Of a stretch of 64,000 bases of DNA, positions 26,816 through 38,937 are shown one piece after another. The notes beneath the pieces were generated by a model. It was not told the DNA's origin. It was given only the letters and a program-made list of their open reading frames with translations, and did not search any database. Numbering within the stretch: the stretch's first letter is position 1; every line of letters starts with the position of its first letter. This DNA comes from Macrobrachium rosenbergii (Eukaryota; Arthropoda; Malacostraca; Decapoda; Palaemonidae): contig NC_089749.1 of the NCBI RefSeq assembly GCF_040412425.1, forward strand, positions 36,155,570-36,219,569, in the 5' to 3' direction. The translations under genes were made by a program, and so were the position numbers.

Positions 26816-27100
26816 AGCTCTTCCTTAGGCGAGTAGGTAGAGTTGCGGCCTTCCACTTGTTAGGCCCGAGTTCGACTACCTGGCCGGCTAATGAAGAGTT
26901 AGAGGAATTTATTTCTGGTGATAGAAATTCATTTCTCACTATAATGTGGGTCGGATTCCACAGTGAGCTGTAGGTCCCGTTGCCAAGTAACCAGTTGGTT
27001 CTTAGCCACGTTGAATAAGTCTAATCCTTCGGGCCAGCCCTAGGAGAGCTGTTAATTAGCTCAGTGGTTTGGTAAAACTAAGGTATACTTAATTTTCTTT
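26816..27100 (+). mobile_element. tRNA-derived SINE, copy 1
   Basis: A 285-bp insertion flanked by a perfect 15-bp target-site duplication (TTCTTCTGGGTTCCT at 26801-26815 and 27101-27115). The tRNA-like head has an A-box-like TAGGTAGAGTTG and B-box-like GAGTTCGACTACC. The body (GGTGATAGAAATTCATTTCTC, beginning one base in; CTGTAGGTCCCGTTGC) and the tail (CTGGTAAAACTAAGGTATAC) match the copies at 41.1 and 46.9 kb. It sits inside the minus-strand LTR element, so it is younger than that element. Confidence 0.9.
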
Positions 27101-27790
27101 TTCTTCTGGGTTCCTCCAAGGCTTATGTGTGGCAGTTCTAGGAGGTGATAAGGGCACCGACTCTGGGGAAAGGCCAGAAGGGTTATCTGGTGCGAAGTTA
27201 TGGGTAACCTCAGAGGCTACAGGAGAGCTCCCTACTTCGGCTGCTGCGACAACCGGAGCAGGAATGGTCTCAACCTCTGCATCTGGGGGCGCCAGTTCCT
27301 GTTCTCTTAGAGAAGGTGTAGCAGTTTGATCCACCAGAGTCCATCCTTTAGTGGGCGGATGTGGTGAGGAAGAAGTGTCGGGTGCCGGAGGCTCATATGT
27401 TGCTAGAATTAATGCTGTGAAGGTTCCTGGATCTCCCATAGGAGGATCCGTCTCATGATCTGGACCTAGCACAGGGTCCAATTCTTGTGGTAGCTCAACA
27501 TCCGAGACGGACGGAGCATGGCACTGCTCAGGGCTTGCAAGTTGCACTGTCAGTGAATGATGGTCAGGCATGCCTGACGAGGGGTCCGGAGGTGCAATAC
27601 CTCGTTGATGGCTTGAGTTGGGCTGAGACAGAGATTTCTGTCCCAGCTGGAGGTCAGAGCCTCGTGGAGATTCTTGATTTAGGGCATCCGCTGGTCGTTG
27701 CTTATTTGAGCAGCCCTCCCAATTAGTGGAGTGGCCTGTCACCTGGCACACTCTACAGAGGTACTGCTTCCCTGTGGTGTCTTTCTTGCA
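27101..27790 (-). pseudogene. CCHC zinc knuckle and proline-rich tail of the gag-type protein
   Basis: On the minus strand about 27765-27715 gives CRVCQVTGHSTNWEGC, a CCHC-type zinc knuckle with six rather than four residues between His and the last Cys. It is followed by about 190 residues rich in Pro, Ser and Glu with no known domain. The frame ends at the SINE target-site duplication, so the original C-terminus was cut off by that insertion. A basic/proline-rich stretch in a neighbouring frame (28065-27820) precedes it. Nucleocapsid function is inferred. Confidence 0.55.
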
Positions 27791-27835
27791 GAGGGAGGAC
27801 TACGTTGCTGGCTGTCCTTTCATGGAGAGGGAGGA

Positions 27836-28462
27836 TTAGGCCTGGGATTGCTTTGAGTGTGCTCCTTCCTCTGACCACTTTGGTGGGTGGAAGGTATTTC
27901 TTCTTGTTTTGGTGGCACGCCAATCAAAATGGCTGTGCTCTGGTTTGGTAATCCCACAGTCGGTGCATCCATTGTGGAGGTAGTGTGGCTGCGAAGCAGC
28001 ATTGGGGAAGGGCTTCCCAGAGGGGTCCCAACCCAACAGGAAATCCACTCCAGGCCTGATTCCACTCACCACGCCAAGGCGGTGAGGTAGCGTGCCCCAG
28101 GGTGTCGTGACCTGGAGCTCAACTGTGGGAATGGTTTTGGTGTGGCCCTCTACCCATTTCATCTCCCACCAAGTTTGTTTGTCAACTGTGGCAGTTGCTG
28201 GCACTTGGGGCCTGGCAATCAGGCTAACGTTGGCTGCAGTGTTTACCGTGACCAGTAGGGCCACTGGCAGGCTAGAGCCGTCAAGGGGTGCCACCAAGAT
28301 GAACAGCAAGGGGCCCAGGGACACATTGGAAAAGATTCTCTGGCATGGTCCAATTGAATAGGTCCTCGAATGTAGTGCACGACAGAGAATCGAACCAGCA
28401 TGCGCCAGATTGGGTATTGTGACAGGCCCATTCAGCCCAGGACCAGCCGACTTCCTTGGCAA
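27836..28462 (-). pseudogene. retropepsin-like protease with altered active site
   Basis: The frame has the spacing of a Gypsy aspartic protease: a hydrophobic strand (LPVALLV), the active-site region reading VNTAANVSLI where D-T/S-G-A/S is expected, and about 75 residues on GVDFLLGWD, matching the conserved LLG-D segment. The catalytic Asp is Asn and the Gly is Ala, so it should be inactive. The first 60 codons overlap the gag C-terminal part in another frame. The protein after the protease (WRATKTRRNTFHPPKW) has no known domain. Confidence 0.6.
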
Positions 28463-29080
28463 GACCTCATAACTGCTGTCTCCATTTCTCCGGGGTTATT
28501 TCATAGGCTTTTGTTATGACCCCGTGAACTTCGACCATGTCACCTCTTTGACTCTTCTCCAGTCAGCGGTGGGCTGCCTTAGCTTTACCTTCCATATGCT
28601 CAGCAAGCACTAAAGCCCTCTCTGTCTCGGTGGTGTTGTAGTTTTCAAAGAGAGTCTCTATTTCCTCCAACCATGCTTCTAGCTCTTCCTCAGTCCACTT
28701 GGGGACTAGGGAATTAATGCTTGATATTGGAGCATTTGGTGCAGCAGGTGTGGGGCTGGAGGCTTGTTGAGTAGCCATAGCTTCAGCATTTTCCTTTTTT
28801 GCCTTTTCCAGCTCAAGCTCCATCTCCTTGAGAGCTAGCTCACTTTCCTTGAGGGCTAATTCATGCTGTCTTCTCTTCTCTTGCATCTTCCAGCCATCTC
28901 TGTTCTTCATACTTCCTCTATTCATCAGCATACTTCCTCTGTTTTCTGTTCCTCTCTTTCTTCCTTCTCTTGCTTGGCTAAGTCATCCAGCTGTTCTTTG
29001 ACCCAATCAGCTAGTTCCACTCCTTCGTAACCCAGTTCCTTGCCCATGTTCAGGACGGCTAGGCAGCATTCCAGCGACAT
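28340..29080 (-). pseudogene. gag (capsid) remnant
   Basis: An ATG at 29080 (minus strand) starts MSLECCLAVLNMGKELGYEG, a typical Gypsy gag beginning. A frameshift near 28950 leads into a Glu/Lys-rich coiled coil (about 28931-28780, heptad-like ELALKESELALKEMELELEK), an Ala/Pro linker, and a capsid-like part: WTEEELEAWLEEIETLFENY, then EGKAKAAHR at 28563. After one stop, a frame about 28560-28340 continues with VITKAYEITPEKWR and TTFEDLFNWTMPENLFQCVP, the usual capsid C-terminal signature. The direct jump from capsid to the protease-like region, without a zinc knuckle between, is unusual. Confidence 0.7.
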
Positions 29081-29695
29081 GGTTCTAGGATGGTAAGGAC
29101 ATCTACTTTAGATGACTGGAATTACTTGTGAATTGGCGAAGTGTCCCTCAGATTTGGGTGACACTTCAGTGGTGTGGCACCTTTTCAATAAGGTGGCACT
29201 GTGGCTGAGAGTGTTGTGCAAAAGTCACACTTATGGCACTCTGTATCTCAAGGAACAGGTGTAGTTTAATCACACAGGACTTTTTGTCTTTGGGTCTCTA
29301 GGGATTGCCAGCAATTCTTTATCCTATGGAATTGTGAAATTGTCTATTCTATCTTAAGAGAGAAGCGCTAGGCACACGCCCTCCCAATGCAATAGCTAAC
29401 TAATTAAAAGTTTAATATCATGCTTTAGTAATTGGCTGGCAAATAGAAAAATATTAAATCTTAACTCAGAAACTTACTGCGACCTTGACTGGAATTCTGT
29501 ATTTTTTTCCCCCTTCCTATTCGTGAATTGTAAACATGTTCATTTACTGCACATTTTCCTACCTACTCTATCTTCTTCTTATAAAAATGAGATTATTATT
29601 ACTTAACTTGGCCTGTATCCTTCTTTTCTTGGGAGAATATATCATGAAATTAATATGATCTTTGAATTTTGAATTAATACGTATTTAATTTTCCA

Positions 29696-29754
<59 letters not shown>

Positions 29755-29831
29755 CTATATATAATATATAACTGGGATAGCTAGGATAAGCTAATTAATT
29801 GATTACAGAGATCGTGGCAAGGTAACTCCAT
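29081..29831 (-). other. element leader with candidate primer-binding site
   Basis: This 5' leader lies between the right LTR and gag. One base after the LTR end, the minus strand reads TGGAGTTACCTTGCC (29830-29816), a plausible tRNA primer site because it starts with TGG; the tRNA is not identified. A (TA)n tract occupies 29700-29752. Confidence 0.5.
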
Positions 29832-31043
29832 TGTTACGTGGGTCCTTCGGCTGATGACTTTAGTTATTGTTTACTTTGATTGATATTGCCTTGCTTTACC
29901 TACGACCCACGTAATTCTGTCAGTTAAAGATAGTGAATATATTAGGTCGCCAGTTAACACCCGTTAACAAAGAATGGAGGTTTATTCATAACCACATGAA
30001 TGAATTAGCAGACTTATTGAAACACTGTTCAGCAACACAAGTAAATTAAGTAAAGTTAATAGACTATTTACAGGAGCTAACAACAGCTCAGAATAACGGT
30101 CCGACTTCAGATAAACCTCAATGCTACATAGGATAAACACAACTGGTTATGTGCTTTTCAGAAGCTGTATCAGGAATTTACTGCAAGGTCGAACTAAGGC
30201 TTCTTGATATTAAAGATGCAGATTCTTTTCCCAGATAGAAGATGTTGCGCAGGCACAAGGAGAACATAATTCTTGAAAAGTACATATCCAGATAACAATC
30301 TTGTATTACAAAAACTCTCACTTGTCATTACTAATCACAAGGGATGATTCATAGTTCAAAAATAATGTTTAACACCATGGAGGATAAATTATGTGACTTC
30401 ACTAGACAACAATAATTGTACTTGATAGTTAACTTCATAAATGGGATATATTTTACTAGGATTTTCTTATTCAGTGATTGTTTAAGAGAGGAAAATTTGA
30501 AACAAGAAAAATGAGAGTTACAGTTGAAGGGAAAGAGAACTGGGTGTAATTTTTCACAATCAGACTTACGTCTGGGGAGGGATAATACAATGACCAGATA
30601 TATTAGTTTCCTTGGTCCGTTTGGAGTAACAATTTTCTCCCTCGCGTTTGGAGAGGGAAAGAGAGCCAAAGGCATTTTAGCGGACCGGCCGAGATGCATC
30701 TTGCCTCGATGAGGTCTGAGCAGAGTCTGTCGATGCAAGTTGTCTCGGGTCGCGGCTGTTTCAAATTCCTCTTGCCCAGGGTTTGACCTGAAAGGGACAA
30801 AAGACTCGCCAGCACAAAGGTCATAGAAAAGTAAGCTTAAGGTACAGTATATCTAAGGTTTGTGCTAGCAAAACCAATCGCTTCTTATATCCTCCAGAAC
30901 TAAAATTCTTACCCCCCCTTGGTGGTTGGAATCTGTTCAAAACAACTCCTGCCTGCTTGCTTCTTCCTACAGTGTATGCCCTATTACTTTAACAAAGATA
31001 AATCTTTTGGTATACGATTAAAGCAAGGAAGAGAGGTCGAACA
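29832..31043 (-). repeat. 5' LTR (right copy)
   Basis: Direct repeat of 24860-26073. It carries CGGACCGGCCGAGATGC at about 30683 and ends GAGGTCGAACA at 31043. Sequence right of 31043 diverges at once from that right of 26073, which sets the boundary. Confidence 0.85.
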
Positions 31044-31053
31044 AATAATATTT

Positions 31054-31058
31054 ATAAT

Positions 31059-31124
<66 letters not shown>
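31054..31124. repeat. (TA)n array between an LTR and a PLE terminus
   Basis: About 35 TA units with one interruption. Confidence 0.95.
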
Positions 31125-31127
<3 letters not shown>

Positions 31128-31330
31128 CACAGATCAGATATAAGGCGCTAATTACGATGAAGCAGATTAAGGACATGAATACAATAGGATACACATTTTC
31201 TTTTAATCCTACGTTTCGTGACAACATCGCCACATCTTCAGGGATTTCCTACAAAATAAATATAATATGTTAACATAAAATTAGGGCTGGTTATAAGATC
31301 CAATAGTTGAAAAAGCTAAAACAATTTTAA
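31125..31330 (-). mobile_element. Penelope-like element terminus (fifth PLE)
   Basis: The minus strand ends in the same module as the other PLE termini in this window (CATCTTCAGGG/ACGTTTCG spacing on the plus strand, then a TACAAAATA-type stretch). No RT or endonuclease sequence remains to the right. It directly abuts (TA)n, like the other PLE ends. Confidence 0.55.
31205..31246 (-). ncRNA. hammerhead-ribozyme-like motif, best-formed copy
   Basis: On the minus strand: AATCC (stem I), CTGAAGA (exact match to CUGANGA), T, a five-pair stem II (GTGGC with GTCAC, one G-U pair), GAAA, CGTA as the short stem III/cleavage part, then GGATT, exactly complementary to AATCC. All invariant core positions appear present and the cleavage triplet GTA is allowed. 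Folding was done by eye; in vitro activity is unknown. Confidence 0.65.
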
Positions 31331-31415
31331 TGGTAAAATTACAACTGCAGACTTAAATTACATGCACACTTGATTAAAACTGAGACTAGAGGTACATAAA
31401 AATTTATATACAACT

Positions 31416-31418
<3 letters not shown>

Positions 31419-31496
<78 letters not shown>
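31419..31496. repeat. (TA)n microsatellite
   Basis: About 39 TA units. Confidence 0.97.
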
Positions 31497-31502
<6 letters not shown>

Positions 31503-32900
31503 GTGCTGGACTCGGTTTTGATGAGAATTTACACAAAATTATAATTGATGCTGTGTGTAGAGACCAAGGAGTCCAGTCGTAAACAAAAAGGGAGTTTGAA
31601 GACTTACCTCAGAATTTTCCTGGAGTTATAAAAGGTGGAAGGTCGCATATTGGAATTCTTTGCCAATTTCAGTGATTTATTACAGAAACTTAATAGATTA
31701 ACATTAGTAAATTAACAGTTAGACACCATACGACATAATCACTGAGGGACAGATTCATGATAGGGCACAGTAACAAAATGACAGGGATTGGCAACAAGCA
31801 GGTGAATAAAATGGGGCCAATCTGCAATAATCAGTTCAATGAGAATAATTACATTCAGTCTGCCCCTGATTACGTGAATTATTAATGCGTATGATGGGGT
31901 TCCAGGATGGAAGAATGCTTCATAAGAAAATGTTGGCCACAACGGAAAACTTCTCTAAACTACGACCAGGTATAATTCAATTTGGGTGGCAGGCGAGGTA
32001 TTGAAGCAGCCGCACCACGTGGCTGAAAGTCATTAGCCCTTCTCACACGTGGAAATGGAATCTTCCTACAGAAGATTACACAACACCTTAAATACAATAC
32101 ATAAATTATCCTAGAAGGTGCTTTTGATAAAAGCCCGTGTCTCGAAAAACGCGTTAACAATGGACTTTACACCAGTTAACACGTTATTTTTTTTAGAATA
32201 GCCCTTAGATTGCACTGGTGGAGGGATAAATGATTGTTTATTGGGATCGTTACTCGAATTCACAAAAAAAAAAAATGGGGATACAGGCAAGATTTGGACA
32301 AAGGGAAGATTGTTTCGTGGAGGAATAGGTTAAAGTTTAAAGAAATGGAAATGAGAGAGTTAAGTATAAGGGACAGGGCTGGCAATTGACAACTTTTTTA
32401 CAGGCGCCTGAAATCGGATAGGCTGTTTTCACCACACCAGCGGAGATGGAAGAAAAACGTCCGTTGAAATCAGTGGAGTCTCTTCTGTTTTCCCCAACAT
32501 GGCTTGGTGTAGGGCAGGGGACACTGTACCTGCAAGCATGTCAAAAGGCCAGCAAAATCACAGAGGACAGGAGAGAGCTAAGGCCTTACAGACTAAAATC
32601 CTACGCACCTCATGCCCAAAGACTTCTCAGCATCACGATCTTTAAGGGGGCGAAAAGGTGTGTTCTTAGCATGGGGTTGTTAAGAGGGAGGCTTTGTCTT
32701 ACCCGGCGTGGGCATTTTCTGTAGGCCGGGAAAGCATGTGTTCTTGTGTGAAAACACGTTCCGCCATATTGGCGCCAGCTATACGCAACTGAATAAGTTA
32801 GCTAGATAGGCTGAATCAGAGGGAGGAATGTATATAAGGCTGCGTCCACACGATCGAGACGAACTTTGTCCCAGAAAAGTTCTGACTTTGCTCGCTGTTT
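31497..32900. other. anonymous DNA with promoter-like motifs
   Basis: TATAAAAGG occurs at 31627-31635 and TATATAAGG near 32830. A 92-codon open frame at 32446-32724 has no recognised similarity. Parts may be old LTRs, but no second copy is present to show it. Confidence 0.3.
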
Positions 32901-35900
32901 CTGCTTCTGACGAATCGGACAAATCGAACTAATTTTGGGGCATGTTACTGCGTTAAAGGCTGGCTATTCATTATAGAATTGGTGCAAGATCAATCAGGGC
33001 TTCAGTATGCATGCCCTAGACACTCACACTACGATGAGATCTCCACAAAAGCCATTTTTTTTAGTCACCTGCATTACCTTTTCACCATCACGTTTTTGGC
33101 CTGTACTTAAAGTTAAAAATAAAGACAGATACAGGAAGAGACTGGGTGAAGGACTTTCTTAAAATTTCTTTTTTACATTGTGGAGGAACAAAATGATGAC
33201 TGAAATGAGAAAGGCAATAGCACCTCATGAAAGACTTTGAGCCACGCTTTAATTTTTGGTTACGGGATTTGTCCTCTAATTATTTTGTGTCACTACTCAG
33301 CAACGATAGAGCACCGGAGGCGAAATGTAAGGCAGGTCCGAAAAAGGTGTCTGAACTATTTTAATGGAGATGGTGCAGTTGAATGGCAAAAACGTATGTT
33401 TTATATTTTTATAATGTAATAAATGCATTATTTCCATGCAAAATTATGTGTTATTTTCAATGATATTCGAATGATTTATATGCACATTTTTTATATTATT
33501 ATTTAAACACATTTTTATATTTTTATAATGTAATAAATGCATTATTTACTGTAAATTTGTAACAAGTTAGCTATAATAAAGAGCAAATTACATTTTTCTT
33601 ATTGGACACAGACTGACATGGTATTTCTACATCATTTATAAATAAAAGAACATCTATATACCTCAAAGATGATTTATAGCCTCATGGTGACCATTTTCCC
33701 TATTGCCAGTAGGGTATTTTTCTTTCACATTTTTTACCAGAATTTCCCTGGCCTTGTTTTCCAGATTTCTATCGGAATATTTTTTACTCCTAACATTCCA
33801 TAGGCACGGATTCTTCCTATAAAGCTCTATGAATTTAGCCCAAAAAGCGTATGTTAATGCGACTATCAGGCATTTTCGGCTTTTACTTTACACTGAGCAA
33901 CGTAAGACTAAAGATTCCCATATTTAGATATGGTCGAGATAAACCCACCAAGGAGTAAACTACTCTTTGGTGTACAGCCATGCTCAGAAGTGATACTGCA
34001 TGTCTGCATAGCATTTCGTTCAAAATTCACTACCTGGCAACCTAACATGTTACATATTTATTTCTTATTTGAATGCGAAAACACATTTATTTGATAAAAT
34101 ATGGCCAAAGTATGTTTCATAAGAGTAAAAACTATCATATATTTCAAAACTGTAAGAAGATATTATGTGTAACCAAATTTCGGAAAAAACAGTGACGAAA
34201 CATTTCCGAAACTTTCATCCATCTAGCACCGATGTGTTCAACAAGAAAATCTTCAATCACACCTAGGTTCAGATGTTAAAATAATACAAAGAGATTGAAA
34301 AAATTTTCTTAACACTGATATTGCTTGCATTGCAACCATAACGTTTTACATAGTCCTGTTTCATAGTTTTTACACCTTAAGGTTGAAAAAAAGAAAAATA
34401 AATAAATACGAAAGAATTACTGTAGCTAAAACTCATCCACTGATATCAGTGGGTGGGCGCGGCCTGTGTGATGCAACCACTCGAGTGGCGGCAAAATGAA
34501 CCACCTGGAACACAGGTCAATGAAATCATCTTGAGAATATTAATTCTATATTTATTATAGGAATATTTGGATTGTCATGAAAATAATGTTGTTTGTGTTT
34601 TAATTTCTTAAATTACTTAAAAAATAATAGTTTATTAGCAAATATTTGCCTGTGCAGCCACACTTTTGTTAATGCTAAGATTTTGTTCCTAGGCCGAGGC
34701 ATGTTAGTTTTCTTTACTTGCTAAAAATACATTACACATAGCAGTCACATTTCTATATTAAAAATTTCTGGCTAGAAAGCATACGAAGTTATCTATACAT
34801 TCTTGCATTTCAGGTCAGCTTTTGCATGAATAAATCATACACCAAAAGCAAATGGAAGGACATCCAAGAAAATAACATTCTTCATCAGTAAAAAAAATGT
34901 GTTACATAATCCTTTACGTTATTACTGATGTAGATTAATAACAATCATCATCTTTTATTCTTCAAAGAACAGATAATCTGTAAAAGTAAACCCTTTAGTA
35001 AATGAGATTACATCTGCGAAATCTTAGATTATTTTCGTTAGGTCTATAAATCATTTCGCAACATGCAGCCAGTTTGAACGTAGCCTGAAGCTTCAGAATT
35101 CAGATAAAACTTTTTGTGATTCCTATTCCTATTTTGAATATTTTGTTATGACTGTGAAGCTTATTAGGTCTACTGTTATATAATGTAAAGGCAGTTACGA
35201 AGAGCACTTCAAGTAGCAAGTTAAGTGCGCTGGCATTGATGAGATGGCAAACCTTATCACTCCATGCTTTGAGCTGAAAAATGTAAAAAAAAAATTTATT
35301 TGTGTCACATAGTTTATGAATTATACCAGTTCATAAAAGAGATCATATTCATATACCCAAAAGAAAAATAGTGTTAGTTTGAATTCGCAAACATATCGAC
35401 ATATGACATTGGAAATAAAAAAGTTTAACACTACTTGGCAACGTTACACTGAGTCTGAGATTTTGGACGATACAAAAAGAATCATGGTGCTTCAGATTTG
35501 AGCATGACTGTACGGTCGAAACAAATTAGGTCTGTCTGTAGATGTCCTCTTCTCGACCAAAACTAACTACTTATTGTACCAATTTGGTCATGTAATCAGG
35601 TTCAAAGATGAACACTGCCACTCACACAAAGATTTGCCTAAACTCCGCCCATTTAGATCTCGTCTCAAGGTTCTGATCGATAGTGAATGGGGTGTCGATC
35701 ATCCTTGCCTCTCTCACCACTAGCAGGATGCAGAATGAGAACGAGAATGGGCCAAGATTTTGCATGGCACGTGGCGTCCTTATGGTCGTGCCTTGCCGTT
35801 CTCGACGCTTGCATTACCGTCATTTTTGCCGGTATGAGTACAATAGTAGTAAAACGTCATTTCAATAATTGCATAAATTAACGTAGAGAAAAAACACAAT

Positions 35901-37070
35901 GTTATGATACCTCTGACATAAGACTTGTAGCACTAAGAACATTCCAGGTAAGAAAAAAAAAACTGTTAGAAAAGATATCGAGAGCTAGCGGTGAAGTATT
36001 GAAATAAGTATTACATGTTTACTGCAGTATTTTTGTTCACGCGCAAATTAAGTTCATTTTTACCTGCACGATAAAATTTAATCACTTAATCTGACGTCGT
36101 TAGGGGTAATTGGTATCACACTGGGCATCATAAATTGCAAACTAATCCCGAATAATGAATCGTAATCCCTGATGAATGACTATCTCGGTTTAAGCATTTT
36201 TCATTGCAGATGAATATCGCAGTGCTAATTAATTCTTCAGTTTTTTGCTTTCATTTTTTTACTCTATTAATACAAACTGGCATGCACTTAATGAGACATG
36301 CCATTTGAGTTATTTTAACTACATTGGAAAACTGGCGTAAAAAAGGAGTAGATATATTTAGCAACAGTATTAAATTCAGGACAGGGTAGTAACACTTAGT
36401 TTAGGGGTGTGGACGCATTTTTAGGCTTGCTGTGAAAAATGTCAATACGAAATTCAGATGGGAAATTTAGCGTCGCGAATTTTCATGAGATATTATTCGT
36501 AAATGATTACTGAACTTCTGTAGCTATAAACTCTTAAAGACAGTCAGTTCATATTCGTTTTATGCAAATTGGCACGGTGAACATGCAAATTCTACAAGTG
36601 GCACATGAACTTTTTTTTAACATATTTCAGATATACGCTGAAACCATGCGACTTGATATGAAAAACTAATTTAACTTCATATTTGATGTATCCGGTTATG
36701 AAGGGTCAGATTATTGAGATGCAAACATAATGTGCCTCAGCTGGTGGTTTGAGGGACTCCTTGTAATGCTTCTTATACCTCCCGGCCGTGTATGCAGTGT
36801 CGTTCTCATATCTTCCAAAGATGGCTTTTCTGTCGAAAGAGTGGATCCAAGCAGTTTCCGCTTAATTGGTGGCCCAGCTCTTACTCCAGTTCGACTTCAG
36901 TCCAGTCCCCTTCACCAAGTTCTGCGTGTTATTGTTGTTATTGTTACTGAGAGTAGTGATAGTAATATTCAGCAGAAGCATACATTCAATTGGTAAAAGC
37001 CAAAAAGGCCATTCAGCTGCAAGGAGACATTCCAACGAATAGAGGAACCTAAAATATGTTTATGTATATA
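32901..37070. other. anonymous AT-rich DNA, few repeats
   Basis: This is the longest stretch without a recognised element. A 35-bp direct repeat (TATTTTTATAATGTAATAAA within it) occurs at about 33400 and 33515. Open frames at 35683-35881 and 36730-36996 show no domain. No splice-flanked exon stood out. Confidence 0.4.
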
Positions 37071-37100
37071 CATACATACATTCGAAAATACATATATTCA

Positions 37101-37101
37101 T

Positions 37102-37166
<65 letters not shown>
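37101..37166. repeat. (CA)n-(TA)n microsatellite
   Basis: CA repeats followed by TA repeats, ending at a PLE terminus. Confidence 0.95.
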
Positions 37167-37169
<3 letters not shown>

Positions 37170-37263
37170 TTTGTATAAATGGGCATGGGAAGCGTTGCTG
37201 TCAACCAACATAGGAGAAGGAGCTGAAGGAGACGTCATGAACTATTTGTCCGTTTATTATACA

Positions 37264-37301
37264 AGCTGACTTTTCGAGGACACAGGCTCATTTTCAAAGC
37301 T
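37264..37301 (-). ncRNA. hammerhead-ribozyme-like motif, PLE 2 left terminus
   Basis: The minus strand reads AGCT, TTGAAAATGAG, loop, CTCGAAAAGTC, AGCT. Stem I (AGCT/AGCT) and stem II (GAG/CTC) are complementary. The box is degenerate (TTGAAAATGA in place of CTGATGA). Confidence 0.45.
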
Positions 37302-37584
37302 GAAAAATATACAATTATAATATACAAAAATATTACAAAGACTAGAATTAAGAAATTTACAAATTATATTAAAAAAAACAATATTTAACAAACAGAATGT
37401 AAGAAACAGACCGCTGCCTTCCAGGAGGGGAACCAAGGACTGAATGACATCCAACAGAAACAAAGATGGGCAAACTCAAGACAGGTACAGTGTTGTAGAG
37501 GTAGTTTGGTTGTTTAAAGTAGGAACAAGCTTCTTAATGAATAATGAGTCAGCTATTGCTAACGGATGAGGTGAGGTGGCTCAG

Positions 37585-37920
37585 GAGAGAATTTTAAAAT
37601 GTTTATATTCAATATATTGTTTACATTTTTTTGCATGATCTCGTACATTAGAAAATTCTGGATTAGTTAACCTGGAGCCTTTTCTATAACTAACTCCTCG
37701 ATGACAATCAGTTCTCACTTTTAATAGGCGACGAGAATCCTCAACATTTCCCCACCTTACCTTTGGGGCAAGTATATAAATAAACGACATTGGAAGTCAT
37801 CAAGGAGCTTAGTTTGTCTTTATATTTAAAAAAAGAACCAATGGGTAGCGGGTTCTTGGGCATGGCTCTGCTGTTAACTGCCAAAAGATGCCAGTGAATA
37901 AGGTCATTTATTTGAGCATA
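37585..37920 (-). pseudogene. PLE 2 connecting region and GIY-YIG domain remnant
   Basis: A minus-strand frame at 37790-37581 reads into RRLLKVRTDCHRG, then LTNPEFSNVRDHAKKC and YIEYKHFKILS, the Penelope GIY-YIG signature. The connecting TNVVYLYTCPKGKVG-type strand lies just before it with a frameshift. The domain is cut short at a stop after ILS. Confidence 0.75.
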
Positions 37921-38029
37921 AAAAGACTTATCATGAATAAAGGAAAGCTGAACTAAAAAGCCAGCTGGGTTACATTAGGAACATTAAAAACAGGAACAAA
38001 CTTACAGTTAAGAAAGTTATACAATTGTT

Positions 38030-38423
38030 TTAAAAAAAAAGCTTGGCTGGGTAGCAATTTTCTGAAAAATAGTTCTGATCAGCTCGCTCTTTATTTCGGA
38101 AAAGTAGAAAGGTGTCGTCTACGTATCGATTGTAAAATAAAGGCAGAAAAGAGAGGGGACATTTGTCCAGCAACTGTTCCTCTAAATAGCACATAAAGAT
38201 GTTAAAAAAAACTGGGACTGCCCATAGCCATACCTTCAACCTGAGTGTAAGCTGTATTATTAAAAATAAAGGCAGTGTCCTGCACAGCCAGTCGCAACGT
38301 TTTCTTAAAATTATTATAATTAAAACCGTGAAATGAAGTATCCCGTTGGGAAAGAATTTTTTCCAAGATTGTTTTTTTTAAATATAAAGACAAACTAAGC
38401 TCCTTGATGACGTTCAATGTCAT
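38030..38423 (-). pseudogene. PLE 2 reverse transcriptase fragment
   Basis: Two overlapping minus-strand frames give the RT palm. 38423-38202 has LAVQDTAFIFNN, then GMAMGSP; 38239-38030 has FMCYLEEQLLDKCP, then LFYNRYVDDTFLLF with an intact YVDD box. A frameshift between GMAMGSP and FMC breaks the gene. The thumb and part of the connecting region are deleted before the endonuclease part. Confidence 0.85.
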
Positions 38424-38899
38424 TTATTTATACACTTTCCCCAAATGTAAGGTGGGGAAATATGTAGGGGCTTCTCGTCGCCTATTAAGTGAGAATTGAT
38501 TGTCATCAGGGAGTTACTTATAGAACGGGTTCCAAGTTAACTAATCCAGAATTTTCTAATGTACGGGATCATGCCAAATAACGTAAACAAGACATCGAAT
38601 ATAAACATTTTAAAATTCTCTCCTGAGCCACCTCACCTCATCCGTTAGCAATAGCTGACTCATTATTCATTAAGAAGCTTGTTCCTACTTTAAACAACCA
38701 AACTACCTCCACAACACTGTACCTGTCTTGAGTTTGCCCATCTTTGTTTTTGTTGGATGTCATTCAGTCCTTGGTTCCCCTCCTGGAAGGCAGCGGTCTG
38801 TTTCGTAATCACATTGTTTGTTAGATACTGTTTTTTTATTTGTAAATTTTTTAATTCTGAGTCTATGTAACATTTTTGTACATTATAATTGTATTTTTC

Positions 38900-38937
38900 A
38901 GCTTTGAAAATGAGCCTGTGTCCTCGAAACGTCAGCT
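38900..38937 (+). ncRNA. hammerhead-ribozyme-like motif, PLE 2 right terminus
   Basis: The plus strand reads AGCT, TTGAAAATGAG, loop, CTCGAAACGTC, AGCT. It is the mirror partner of the 37264-37301 motif and keeps the GAAACGTC segment better. Confidence 0.5.

Larger units (their letters stand above)
24860..31043 (-). mobile_element. LTR retrotransposon lacking RT and integrase, minus strand
   Basis: Two direct repeats of about 1.2 kb (24860-26073 and 29832-31043) bracket 3.8 kb of internal sequence. Both begin TGTTA and end AACA, the usual inverted LTR tips. All recognisable internal coding sequence is on the minus strand in the order gag, protease-like, CCHC. No RT, RNase H or integrase motif was found in any frame of the interior, so mobility would need enzymes in trans. 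A SINE interrupts the left part of the interior. A clear target-site duplication is not visible; both outer flanks are TA-rich. Confidence 0.8.
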
